This document shows, one piece after another, positions 17,521 through 23,750 of a DNA stretch of 24,704 bases. The notes beneath the pieces were generated by a model. The model saw only the letters and a list, made by a program, of their open reading frames with translations. It was not told where the DNA came from and did not search any database. Every line of letters begins with the position of its first letter. The first letter of the stretch is position 1. The stretch covers positions 1-24,704 of the forward strand of contig CAKOZB010000003.1 in the NCBI GenBank assembly GCA_934131055.1, in the 5' to 3' direction. Both the position numbers and the translations under genes were made by a program. The stretch comes from an uncultured Clostridia bacterium. Its GTDB lineage: Bacteria > Bacillota > Clostridia > TANB77 > CAG-508.

Positions 17521-17886
17521 ATGATAGATGCAAATACAGATATAGGAATAGGACTAGGAGTTGTTTTTATAGTGTTATTTGCAATTATAGCAATAGTTGC
17601 TGGAATAGTTATATATTTCTTGCCAAGTATTATTGCATATAAAAGAAAACACGAAAATAAAGGAATTATACTACTTATAAATTTTTTGCTGGGATGGACA
17701 TTTTTAGGATGGGCAGGTTGTTTAGTGTGGGCTTTTTTAGATACTGATGGAAGTAAAGCTAATAATTTGACTAGAAACATTGGAGGAAATAAGTACGAAG
17801 ATTTAGCAAGACTACAAAAATTAAGAGAAAATGGCACAATAACAGAGGCAGAATTTGAAGTTGAAAAAGCGAAATTATTAAGATAA
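17521..17886 (+). CDS. Superinfection-immunity-like membrane protein with SHOCT tail
   Basis: A 121-residue inner-membrane protein. Two membrane segments are visible (about 10-37 and 47-72). Between and within them is the superinfection-immunity family pattern LPSIIAYKRKH, then LLINFLLGWTFLGWAG and LVWAFLD. Proteins of this family are related to phage T4 Imm, which blocks DNA entry of a second phage. The C-terminal 31 residues (KYEDLARLQKLRENGTITEAEFEVEK) form a SHOCT domain, a short helical tail of unknown role often placed on membrane proteins. AAAGGGGGAT precedes the ATG. It is the first gene of a four-gene run. Immunity function is inferred from family only. Confidence 0.9.
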   Translation: MIDANTDIGIGLGVVFIVLFAIIAIVAGIVIYFLPSIIAYKRKHENKGIILLINFLLGWTFLGWAGCLVWAFLDTDGSKANNLTRNIGGNKYEDLARLQKLRENGTITEAEFEVEKAKLLR

Positions 17887-17901
17887 GGAGAATGTTGAAA
17901 T

Positions 17902-18351
17902 ATGAAAAGAGTAATAAGTAAAGTTTTATGTATGGCAATGATAGTGTTTATATTTATAGGATTAACAAACATTTGCTTTGGTATAACGCCAAGCAATGTT
18001 AAACCATCAGAAGATGTAACAGAAATTAAAAGTATGGGAAGTGCAGTAGCTGGTGCTGGAATAATGACTGCAATTATAGTAATTGTAGGTATAATTATAT
18101 ACTTGATACCAACTTTTGTAGCATATAAACGAAAACATACTTATAAAGTGGCAATTATATTATTAAATATATTTTTAGGTTGGACTTTTATAGGTTGGGT
18201 TGGAACTTTAATATGGGCTTTCATAGATAACAATACTAGTAAAATTAGCACTGATAAATATGAAGAATTGGCAAAACTACAAAAATTAAAAGATAGTGGA
18301 ACAATAACAGATGTAGAGTTTGAAGTAGAAAAAAATAAATTACTAAAATAA
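17902..18351 (+). CDS. Second superinfection-immunity-like SHOCT protein, with signal peptide
   Basis: A 149-residue paralogue of the preceding protein. It adds an N-terminal signal-peptide-like segment (about 1-26, ending CFG) and a short linker. It then repeats the same core: a membrane segment (about 50-72), LIPTFVAYKRKH, LLNIFLGWTFIGWVG, LIWAFID, and a SHOCT tail (KYEELAKLQKLKDSGTITDVEF). The gene starts 15 bp after the first, with AAGGAG at the stop of that gene, so it is in the same operon. The different N-terminus suggests a different membrane topology or location. This is a diverged tandem duplicate. Confidence 0.88.
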   Translation: MKRVISKVLCMAMIVFIFIGLTNICFGITPSNVKPSEDVTEIKSMGSAVAGAGIMTAIIVIVGIIIYLIPTFVAYKRKHTYKVAIILLNIFLGWTFIGWVGTLIWAFIDNNTSKISTDKYEELAKLQKLKDSGTITDVEFEVEKNKLLK

Positions 18352-18363
18352 GGAGAAAAGTAT

Positions 18364-18720
18364 ATGGGAGCAAAAAACAAATATGGTACAGTAGAAACTG
18401 TACTTGATATAATAACAGGAATAGCAATGTTTTTTGGATTGATTTATAATTTATTTATTTTTGTTTGGGCAGTATTAACATTGGTATTTGGGTGTATATG
18501 TAAAAGAATAGGAAAAGATAAAGGCATTGATTATGGTTTTTTAGTTGGCTGGTTTTTAGGAGTTGTTGGCTTAATTATTATGTTAGTTTTGCAAGGTGAT
18601 AAACAAAATACGCAGAACATTGATAAATATGAAGAGTTGACAAAATTACAAAAGTTAAAAGAAAATGGCACAATAACAGAAGAAGAATTTATAAAAGAAA
18701 AAAATAGAATATTAAAATAA
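18364..18720 (+). CDS. Third SHOCT-tailed membrane protein
   Basis: A 118-residue protein with hydrophobic stretches at about 12-48 and 60-80. Its SHOCT tail (KYEELTKLQKLKENGTITEEEF) is nearly the same as in the two genes before it. The membrane part does not show the LGWTFxGW pattern, so it is not clearly of the immunity family. Either the same tail has been joined to another membrane head, or the head has diverged. It starts 12 bp after the previous gene with AAGGAG and is part of the same operon. Confidence 0.85.
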   Translation: MGAKNKYGTVETVLDIITGIAMFFGLIYNLFIFVWAVLTLVFGCICKRIGKDKGIDYGFLVGWFLGVVGLIIMLVLQGDKQNTQNIDKYEELTKLQKLKENGTITEEEFIKEKNRILK

Positions 18721-18736
18721 TTGGAGATGTAAGCTA

Positions 18737-19408
18737 ATGAAAAAGATTAACAAAGAATTAATATTGTTACTTAGCATTATATTAGTTATAGGAGTTATTG
18801 GAACAATATGGTTTTATAAGAAAAAGGGAAATAACATAGAAAAAGAAATTGCAGAAGTTGTAAATACATTAAATGATGGGAATGGTAATTTAGGAGACTG
18901 GAGCAGAAACTTATATATAACAAAAGTAAATAAAGCAAGCAAAATAGATATTAAATTATTAGATGATGAAGCTAGAGAATACGTAGATGAAAAAAGTAAA
19001 ATATTTATAATAAACTTAGAAGAAAAAACATATGGAACAGTGGAAATAGTGGTAGTAAATGGAGAAGTTACGGCTAATAGTATTTTAGGAGAATATGCTA
19101 CTGAATTATGGAGAGATACAACAAATGATAAAGTTGATGTAAACAAAATAAATAAATTAATTAAATATAAGAAAAACACAAATAGTTTTGATGAAGTAAG
19201 TGAACAAGAAATAAATGTGATACTAGATGATAATTTAACGCAAAAGCAAATAGAAGAAACAATTGAAAATGTAAAGATGTTGGAGTATGTAAGTAGTGTG
19301 CAGAATCTAGGTGAAGGTATATTAATAGTTAATTTAACGGATCTTGCAAAATATGAATATGTAAAAAGTGAAATTGTTAAAATAGATGGGGTAAAAAATG
19401 TGGAATAA
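18737..19408 (+). CDS. Membrane-anchored protein of unknown function (223 aa)
   Basis: Not recognised. A single N-terminal hydrophobic segment (about residues 8-26, ILLLSIILVIGVIGTIWF) with positive residues before it predicts an anchored protein with its main domain outside the cytoplasm. There is no lipobox cysteine. The remaining 195 residues are charged and mixed alpha/beta; the C-terminal part (about 150-223, with VILDDNLTQKQIEETIENVKMLEYVSSVQNLG) looks like a small ferredoxin-like beta-alpha-beta unit. It starts 16 bp after the third SHOCT gene, with TTGGAG, so it is probably the last gene of that operon. A partial copy lies just downstream. Confidence 0.82.
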   Translation: MKKINKELILLLSIILVIGVIGTIWFYKKKGNNIEKEIAEVVNTLNDGNGNLGDWSRNLYITKVNKASKIDIKLLDDEAREYVDEKSKIFIINLEEKTYGTVEIVVVNGEVTANSILGEYATELWRDTTNDKVDVNKINKLIKYKKNTNSFDEVSEQEINVILDDNLTQKQIEETIENVKMLEYVSSVQNLGEGILIVNLTDLAKYEYVKSEIVKIDGVKNVE

Positions 19409-19425
19409 CAAATATAAATAGTTAT

Positions 19426-19574
19426 AAGAAAGAACATATGGAACAATGAAAATAGTTGTAGCAAATGAAAAAATTATGGCTAATAGTATTTTAGGCGAGA
19501 AAACTAGTAAATTATGGTGGTATACAACAAACGATAAAATTGATGTAAACAAAATAAATAAACTAATTAAATAA
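19426..19574 (+). pseudogene. Partial duplicate of the gene at 18737-19408
   Basis: About 149 bp here match 19020-19168 of the upstream gene at a constant offset of 406 bp. Translated, the fragment retains ANSILGE, a run of LW...TTND and DVNKINKLIK, with substitutions elsewhere, then stops. The matching frame has a TAA immediately before the repeat, so no full protein is possible; a 42-residue frame from ATG 19446 remains. This is most likely a remnant of a tandem duplication whose ends were lost. Confidence 0.82.
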
Positions 19575-19585
19575 AATATAATAAG

Positions 19586-19618
19586 AACACTTGATATTTT
19601 TATATACAAGTGTTTTTT
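19586..19618 (+). terminator. Terminator of the membrane-protein operon
   Basis: Perfect 8-bp stem AACACTTG (19586-19593) with CAAGTGTT (19607-19614), loop of 13 nt, then a T run. It closes the 17521-19408 operon after the partial duplicate. Confidence 0.85.
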
Positions 19619-19933
19619 GTACGAGAATTGTTTTTAAAGTGTTTTTTCGTATTAGCTTATAAATTTTATTGGTGTTACATAAAAATTGCGAGATAGCTAA
19701 GCTGACGTTAAATAAGCATAAGGATATGCAAAGTAATTAGACAAGTATAGATATAAATTAAATAAACAGAAAAGAAAGTAAGAATTTTTAGAAGATAAAA
19801 AAATTTTTACTTTTTTTATTTTGCTTAAAAACATTGATAAATATAGTGTTTGAAGAAAAACAATACAAAAGAATTGTAAAATTATGAGCTAAAATAGAAA
19901 GTTTTACTGAAGTGAAGATGTTATTAATACTAG

Positions 19934-19951
19934 AACTAATATTAATTAGTT
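19934..19951 (+). repeat. Small hairpin AACTAAT-ATTA-ATTAGTT
   Basis: A 7-bp perfect stem with a 4-nt loop lies 160 bp upstream of rep. The apex reads TAATATTAA, one base from the TAATATTAC nonamer nicked by Reps of some eukaryotic ssDNA viruses. In DNA this rich in A and T the match may be chance. Confidence 0.35.
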
Positions 19952-20003
19952 ACTTTATTAATAAGGTGGTGCTGAATATGGTTGTAGAAACTTAATAAGT
20001 TAA

Positions 20004-20102
20004 ACAAAAGAAAATATTAATTTAATTAATAAACACAACATTGCAACTACAACACAACAAGCATTAGCAAATAAACAACAAGGTTTCAAGAAAATACTAT
20101 AG
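20004..20102 (+). pseudogene. Possible remnant of a small coding region before rep
   Basis: An open frame of 32 codons ends at TAG 20100-20102. It is rich in Gln, Asn, Thr and Lys in a protein-like pattern. It has no ATG, GTG or TTG start, and stops lie just upstream in all the readings I tried. It may be a decayed gene end or chance. Confidence 0.3.
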
Positions 20103-20112
20103 GAGGTAAAAT

Positions 20113-20931
20113 ATGAAACAAATTCGTTTTGTAAAAACGGAAAAATACAAAACAAATGATAAACGAGAAGTAAAAGTAACTAAATATAATAATGGAGATA
20201 TTGTTGTTAAAGGTACATATATAAAAAATACTAATTTGCGAAGATACAAAAGATTAAATAAAGAAGAGTATATGGATGTAGCTACAGGAGAAATAAAAAA
20301 ATATAAAACTAAAAATAGAACATTGGTAAGAGCAATGAAAAGGTTAAAAGAACTTTTAAGAAATAATTTTACTGGTGGAAACAAAGAACTATTTATTACA
20401 TTAACATTTGAAAAAGTTATGAAAGAATATGAAAATGCTTGCAATGAAGCAAAGAACTTTTTTAGGAGACTAAAAAGAATATATAAAGATATTGAATATG
20501 TATATGTTTTAGAGCAACAAAAGAATTTAAATTGGCATATACATACTTGGTTAAAAAGTACAAGCACAAGTATAAAAAAATTATATATAAGTAATGATGA
20601 AATAAATAAAATATGGGGTTGTGGATATACAAAAACAGAAAGAGTTAAAGAAACAACATTAGATGTTGGAAAGTTAGTAGCATATATGGCAAGTACACAA
20701 ACAAAGGAAAACATACCACCACATAAAAAAGCATATTACCAAAGTGAAGGTATAAAGAAAGCAAAAACGGAAGAAATGAAATATGGTGAATTTAAAAATA
20801 CTTATGGAAAGAATGCAAATTTACAACACGAAGAAGCTATATATGTTGTAAGTAATTATACAGACAAAGTAATAAATGCACATTTTGCAGAAACTTGGAA
20901 GGAGCATAAAAACGATGAAAGCAAAAAATAA
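20113..20931 (+). CDS. HUH-type rolling-circle replication initiator (Rep)
   Basis: Rep proteins of this class nick one strand at the origin through a tyrosine and start rolling-circle synthesis. The 272-residue product shows motif I LFITLTFE (93-100), the HUH motif WHIHTWL with H142 and H144, which bind the metal, and a single candidate catalytic tyrosine Y191 in GKLVAYMAS. This is the pattern of Rep_ORF2-G2P-like plasmid and filamentous-phage initiators. AGGAGG lies just before the ATG. The gene overlaps the excisionase-like gene by 17 bp. A basic N-terminus (about 1-75) may bind DNA. The family is firm; whether it acts on excised circles is inferred from context. Confidence 0.9.
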   Translation: MKQIRFVKTEKYKTNDKREVKVTKYNNGDIVVKGTYIKNTNLRRYKRLNKEEYMDVATGEIKKYKTKNRTLVRAMKRLKELLRNNFTGGNKELFITLTFEKVMKEYENACNEAKNFFRRLKRIYKDIEYVYVLEQQKNLNWHIHTWLKSTSTSIKKLYISNDEINKIWGCGYTKTERVKETTLDVGKLVAYMASTQTKENIPPHKKAYYQSEGIKKAKTEEMKYGEFKNTYGKNANLQHEEAIYVVSNYTDKVINAHFAETWKEHKNDESKK

Positions 20932-21115
20932 TAATAATGCTATGTTTATATGCTTAAAACAAGCTAGTGAATTAATTGGATTAGATACAAGAACACTAAA
21001 GAAAATATTAGAAAATACAGAAGATTTACACTATACAAGAATAGGTAGAAAGATAATTATAGACAAAGCAGAATTAATAGACTACATAAAAACACATAGA
21101 AAAATAAATTATTAA
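20915..21115 (+). CDS. xis: Excisionase-like helix-turn-helix protein
   Basis: A 66-residue protein from the ATG at 20915, which follows GGAAGGAG; a longer in-frame start 39 bp upstream has no ribosome site. The core CLKQASELIGLDTRTLKKIL is a MerR/excisionase-type winged helix-turn-helix, followed by the wing YTRIGRKIIIDKAELIDYI. Such proteins bend DNA at attachment sites and direct integrases towards excision. Position between rep and the integrase supports this. It overlaps the end of rep by 17 bp, so it is probably co-translated. Confidence 0.85.
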   Translation: MKAKNNNNAMFICLKQASELIGLDTRTLKKILENTEDLHYTRIGRKIIIDKAELIDYIKTHRKINY

Positions 21116-21130
21116 AGGTGGCTTTGTTTG

Positions 21131-21178
21131 ATGAAAGCATATAAACTAATGAGTAATAAAATAGAGATAATAATTTGA
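21131..21178 (+). CDS. Very small ORF between xis and int (15 aa)
   Basis: ATG at 21131 opens 15 codons (MKAYKLMSNKIEIII) after AAAGGTGG at a workable distance, ending at TGA 21176-21178. It sits in the 79-bp gap before int. It may be a coupling leader or chance; there is no evidence of function. Confidence 0.25.
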   Translation: MKAYKLMSNKIEIII

Positions 21179-21194
21179 AAAGAGGTATAGATAA

Positions 21195-22475
21195 ATGCAA
21201 AAAGGAATAAGAAAACAAAGAAAAGGTGAAGGTGGAGTAAGAAAACTATACAATGGAAAAATAGAAGGTACATACACGTTACATAGAGAAAATGGAACAA
21301 CATTGAAGAAAAGTTTTACAAGAAAAAATTATGAAGAGATTTTAGACATAAAAGCAAGTTTAAGAAACTTAGGAATACTTGCAAATAATGTAAAAGATGT
21401 AAAAATAAATAAATATACGAATGAAGTAACAATAGAACGAATAGGACAAAGTAAAAATAGTAGTGAACTAAATAAAGACATAAGCTTTTTTGAGTATTGT
21501 TGTTATTATTTAGAAAACTATAGAAAAAATGGACTAAAAGGAAGAAAAGTTGAAGCAACAACATTTGCAAGTTATGTTGATAAAATAAAATTGTTAAACA
21601 AGTATATGGGAGATATAAAACTTAGACTAATAACACTTAATGATTTAGAAGACTGTATAGAAAAAATAAATAAAAATACTTGTGATACAACTGCAAGACA
21701 AGCAAGAGATATGCTAGAAAGTATTATGTATTATGCACATAAAGATGGAGTTATTGAAGAAAATATATTACAAGATAAAAAAATAACACTAAAGGAAAGT
21801 AAAGGCAAAAAAGAAAAGAAGGTAATTAAGAAAAAAGATTTAAAAGCTTTTTTTGATTGTTGTATGAAACATAAATATTATATATTAGTAATGGGATTAA
21901 ATACAGGTTTAAGAGCTAGTGAACTTGCAGGAATTACTTGGGATAATATAAACTGGGAAGAAAAGACTGTTACAGTAGAAAAAGAATATATGAGAGTTTA
22001 TGAATACAATAGTATGTTAGATGTACGAGAAAGTAAAAAAGTTTTTAAAGATTTAAAGACTAAAAATAGTTACAGAACAATAGGTTTAAATGAAGAAATG
22101 ATAAAAATACTAAAATTGCATAAACAGCAGCAGATGAAGCTAGCAGAAAGACAAGGTAAAATATTTAGTGAAAAGGACTGGGTATTTACTACAAAAAAAT
22201 ATGAAGGATACTTAAGTGACTACATTGGGGACAGCTTAAAAAAAGTTGTTACTGAAATTAAAGCAGAAGGATACAAAGAACTTACTACACATTGTTTGAG
22301 ACATACTTATTGTACACTAGGAATAGAACGAGGTATTAGAGTTGAAGAAATGAAATACATATTAGGACATAGTAATATAGCAGTAACAAGTAATTGGTAT
22401 ACACATTTAGATAAGAAAAAGATAGTAAATGATAGTAATACAGTAAATACATACTTAGAAAATTTTATGAAATAA
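21195..22475 (+). CDS. int: Tyrosine recombinase (integrase) of the element
   Basis: It catalyses site-specific recombination between element and chromosome at the tRNA-Ser site. The 426-residue product has an N-terminal arm-binding domain (about 1-60), a core-binding SAM-like domain (about 95-195) and the catalytic domain. Catalytic residues visible: R240 (GLNTGLRASEL), K290 (KTKNSYR), H366 and R369 (THCLRHTY), H392 (LGHSNI) and the nucleophile Y402 (NWYTH). All are intact, so it looks active. AGAGGT precedes the ATG. The gene ends 123 bp before attR, the normal place for an integrase. Confidence 0.96.
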   Translation: MQKGIRKQRKGEGGVRKLYNGKIEGTYTLHRENGTTLKKSFTRKNYEEILDIKASLRNLGILANNVKDVKINKYTNEVTIERIGQSKNSSELNKDISFFEYCCYYLENYRKNGLKGRKVEATTFASYVDKIKLLNKYMGDIKLRLITLNDLEDCIEKINKNTCDTTARQARDMLESIMYYAHKDGVIEENILQDKKITLKESKGKKEKKVIKKKDLKAFFDCCMKHKYYILVMGLNTGLRASELAGITWDNINWEEKTVTVEKEYMRVYEYNSMLDVRESKKVFKDLKTKNSYRTIGLNEEMIKILKLHKQQQMKLAERQGKIFSEKDWVFTTKKYEGYLSDYIGDSLKKVVTEIKAEGYKELTTHCLRHTYCTLGIERGIRVEEMKYILGHSNIAVTSNWYTHLDKKKIVNDSNTVNTYLENFMK

Positions 22476-22598
22476 TAGTAAAAGAAAAAGATAAAAATAT
22501 AGTAAAAAAATAGCAAAATATGGAATAATAATGGAATAAATAATTGCGGAAAAAGAGAGTTATAGAGACTGAACGAGGGGACATAATATATACTGGTT

Positions 22599-22610
22599 TT
22601 TGCTAAACTG
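22599..22610 (+). other. Right attachment core (attR)
   Basis: TTTGCTAAACTG, identical to the left core at 16139-16150. The following CTAGGGT continues as the host tRNA 3' half. To the left the match stops at once (ACTGGTT instead of GGGCAG), as expected if that side is element DNA. Confidence 0.9.
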
Positions 22611-22659
22611 CTAGGGTTCGTTAAGGGCCGCGGAGGTTCAAATCCTCTCTGTTCCGCCA
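22599..22659 (+). pseudogene. 3' half of the split host tRNA-Ser(GCU) gene
   Basis: The anticodon loop and stem strand, long variable arm, T arm (GGAGG-TTCAAAT-CCTCT), acceptor strand CTGTTCC and encoded CCA (22657-22659) are all present. The 5' half is at 16108-16150. It pairs with GGAGCAG of that half (one G-U), and not with GGAGGCG of the complete tRNA at 16197. The original tRNA terminator follows at once. Confidence 0.93.
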
Positions 22660-22662
22660 AAG

Positions 22663-22692
22663 AATATCAAGAGTAATCTTGGTATTTTTTTT
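22663..22692 (+). terminator. Original terminator of the host tRNA-Ser locus
   Basis: Arms AATATCAAGA (22663-22672) and TCTTGGTATT (22677-22686) pair over 10 positions with a GTAA loop, followed by a T run. It lies four bases after the CCA of the displaced tRNA half, and so marks the end of the uninterrupted tRNA operon. Confidence 0.85.
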
Positions 22693-22700
22693 GCAAATAA

Positions 22701-22726
22701 AAAAACCACGTAAATTCGTGGTTTTT
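22701..22726. terminator. Bidirectional terminator between the tRNA locus and dnaC
   Basis: Perfect 10-bp dyad AAAAACCACG / CGTGGTTTTT with a 6-nt loop, with A and T runs on both sides. It works as a terminator for the helicase-loader operon on the minus strand and as a second stop for plus-strand transcripts. Confidence 0.87.
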
Positions 22727-22731
22727 ATAAT

Positions 22732-23730
22732 CTATCTCTTTTTTATTCGTATATCATCACCAAAGAAATAACATATATTATAACTTCCTATAAGTCTAGA
22801 AATAATTCTTTCACCATATGTAGAAGCTAGATTATCTAAACTTAGATTTGTTGATATAATTGTTTTTGTTGCTTTATTATTTTGATTTAATAACCTAGTA
22901 TTTATTAATGTAAACAGTTCTGAAAATTTCATATTATTTAAACTTTCAGTACCTAAGTCATCTATTACAAGGAGATCAACTGATAAAAGATTTTTTAATA
23001 CATTAAAATTAGATGATTTTCCCAGTTTGTAATCTATAATTGAGTCTAGCATAATAGGAGCTGTTTGATAAAGTACAGTTTTATTTCTTTTTAACATTTC
23101 ATTAGCAATACAATTTGACATGAATGTTTTTCCTAATCCAGTATTACCAATAAATAATAGATTTTTTTCTGTAGGATTATCAAAATTATCTATAAATTTA
23201 TCACAGATTTTTTTTATAATTTTAATATTTTCTTTAGGAGATATTGACGAGTTGTATTTTTCTTTATTTATCTCATCAGAATAACAATCTAAAGAAAAAT
23301 CCTCGAAACTATACTTTGAAAAATCAAAACTATTGATTTTATTGTATTCTGCATCAAAAATTTTTTGCTTTAAACAATTGCACATTTTTGTTGTATAGTT
23401 TTCTGTAATATAACCAGTATCTTTACACAGATTGCACTCAAATTGTGGATAAAAATATGTAGAATCTATATTTAAGCTGTTATATATTTCGTTTTTTTCA
23501 TTTAACAGATATTCTTTTTTTGATTTTAATGTGTCTAATAAAGATCTATCATTAGTTTGTAAAATTGATTTTGCTGTTTGTATTGAAAATTTACTTAATT
23601 CATCATCAATCTCTTGCAAGCGTGGATTTTCTTGATAAATTTTTTCTTTTTTTATGTTTGCATCTGCAATTTCTTTATTCCTTTTTCTAGAATATTCTAA
23701 AAGAAGTTGCTTAAGAGTAGAATTATTCAT
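22732..23730 (-). CDS. dnaC: Helicase loader, DnaC/DnaI-type AAA+ ATPase
   Basis: It loads the replicative helicase onto DNA at the origin and at restarting forks. I take the ATG at 23730 (332 residues); a GTG 12 bp upstream in frame overlaps the ribosome site AAGGATG, and so is less likely. The N-terminal part (about 1-90) is charged and helical. A cysteine cluster follows (C99, C102, C117, C119, in CNLCKDTG and CNC), a zinc site as in DnaI. Then come the Walker A GNTGLGKT (195-202) and Walker B LLVIDDLGTE, with a sensor STNLS. It follows the DnaD-type gene by 20 bp and ends in the bidirectional terminator. Confidence 0.93.
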   Translation of the reverse strand: MNNSTLKQLLLEYSRKRNKEIADANIKKEKIYQENPRLQEIDDELSKFSIQTAKSILQTNDRSLLDTLKSKKEYLLNEKNEIYNSLNIDSTYFYPQFECNLCKDTGYITENYTTKMCNCLKQKIFDAEYNKINSFDFSKYSFEDFSLDCYSDEINKEKYNSSISPKENIKIIKKICDKFIDNFDNPTEKNLLFIGNTGLGKTFMSNCIANEMLKRNKTVLYQTAPIMLDSIIDYKLGKSSNFNVLKNLLSVDLLVIDDLGTESLNNMKFSELFTLINTRLLNQNNKATKTIISTNLSLDNLASTYGERIISRLIGSYNICYFFGDDIRIKKR

Positions 23731-23750
23731 TTTAGTAATCACATCCTTTT

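Larger units (their letters stand above)
19619..20112 (+). other. Long non-coding stretch upstream of rep, candidate origin region
   Basis: Nearly 500 bp without a confident gene. It holds a terminator-like hairpin (19775-19817: arms around GTAAGAATTTTT and AAAAATTTTTAC, then seven T), a small hairpin with an A/T loop at 19934-19951, and a five-codon frame at 19978 after AAGGTGG. It also has an open stretch at 20004-20102 whose translation (KHNIATTTQQALANKQQGFK) looks protein-like but has no start codon. Double-strand origins of rolling-circle replicons are often beside rep, so this is the best candidate place; I see no known nick site. Confidence 0.45.
16139..22610 (+). mobile_element. Integrative rolling-circle element inserted in tRNA-Ser(GCU)
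   Basis: The limits are set by the 12-bp direct repeat at 16139-16150 and 22599-22610, giving an element of about 6,460 bp. Contents in order: complete tRNA-Ser(GCU), two small proteins, an XRE repressor (reverse strand), three SHOCT-tailed membrane proteins, a membrane-anchored protein plus partial duplicate, an HUH Rep, an excisionase-like protein and a tyrosine integrase next to the right end. There are no visible capsid, portal, terminase, Zot-like, relaxase or coupling-protein genes. This suggests an integrative plasmid or a phage satellite that replicates by rolling circle after excision and depends on others for transfer. That lifestyle is inference from gene content. Confidence 0.9.

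Noticed and set aside
17430..17996. Minus-strand open frame covering the immunity gene and the control region
   Set aside because: It is a shadow of the SHOCT gene; it would cover the promoter region and has no ribosome site.
18814..19464. Long open frame on the minus strand (about 216 codons) opposite the membrane-anchored gene
   Set aside because: It is a hydrophobic, low-complexity antisense translation of A/T-rich coding DNA, without a ribosome site. The plus-strand gene has ribosome site, operon spacing and a duplicate that keeps its frame.
20097..20714. Long open frame on the minus strand opposite rep
   Set aside because: The plus strand encodes a clear HUH Rep with motifs; the antisense product is Phe/Leu/Ser-rich without known features or ribosome site.
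16197..22659. Standard model: complete tRNA at 16197 is the host gene rebuilt by the element, and the 3' fragment at 22599 is its displaced end
   Set aside because: The displaced 3' fragment (CTGTTCC, ACTGC) cannot pair with the 5' half of the complete tRNA (GGAGGCG, AGTGT) but pairs with the orphan 5' half at 16108.
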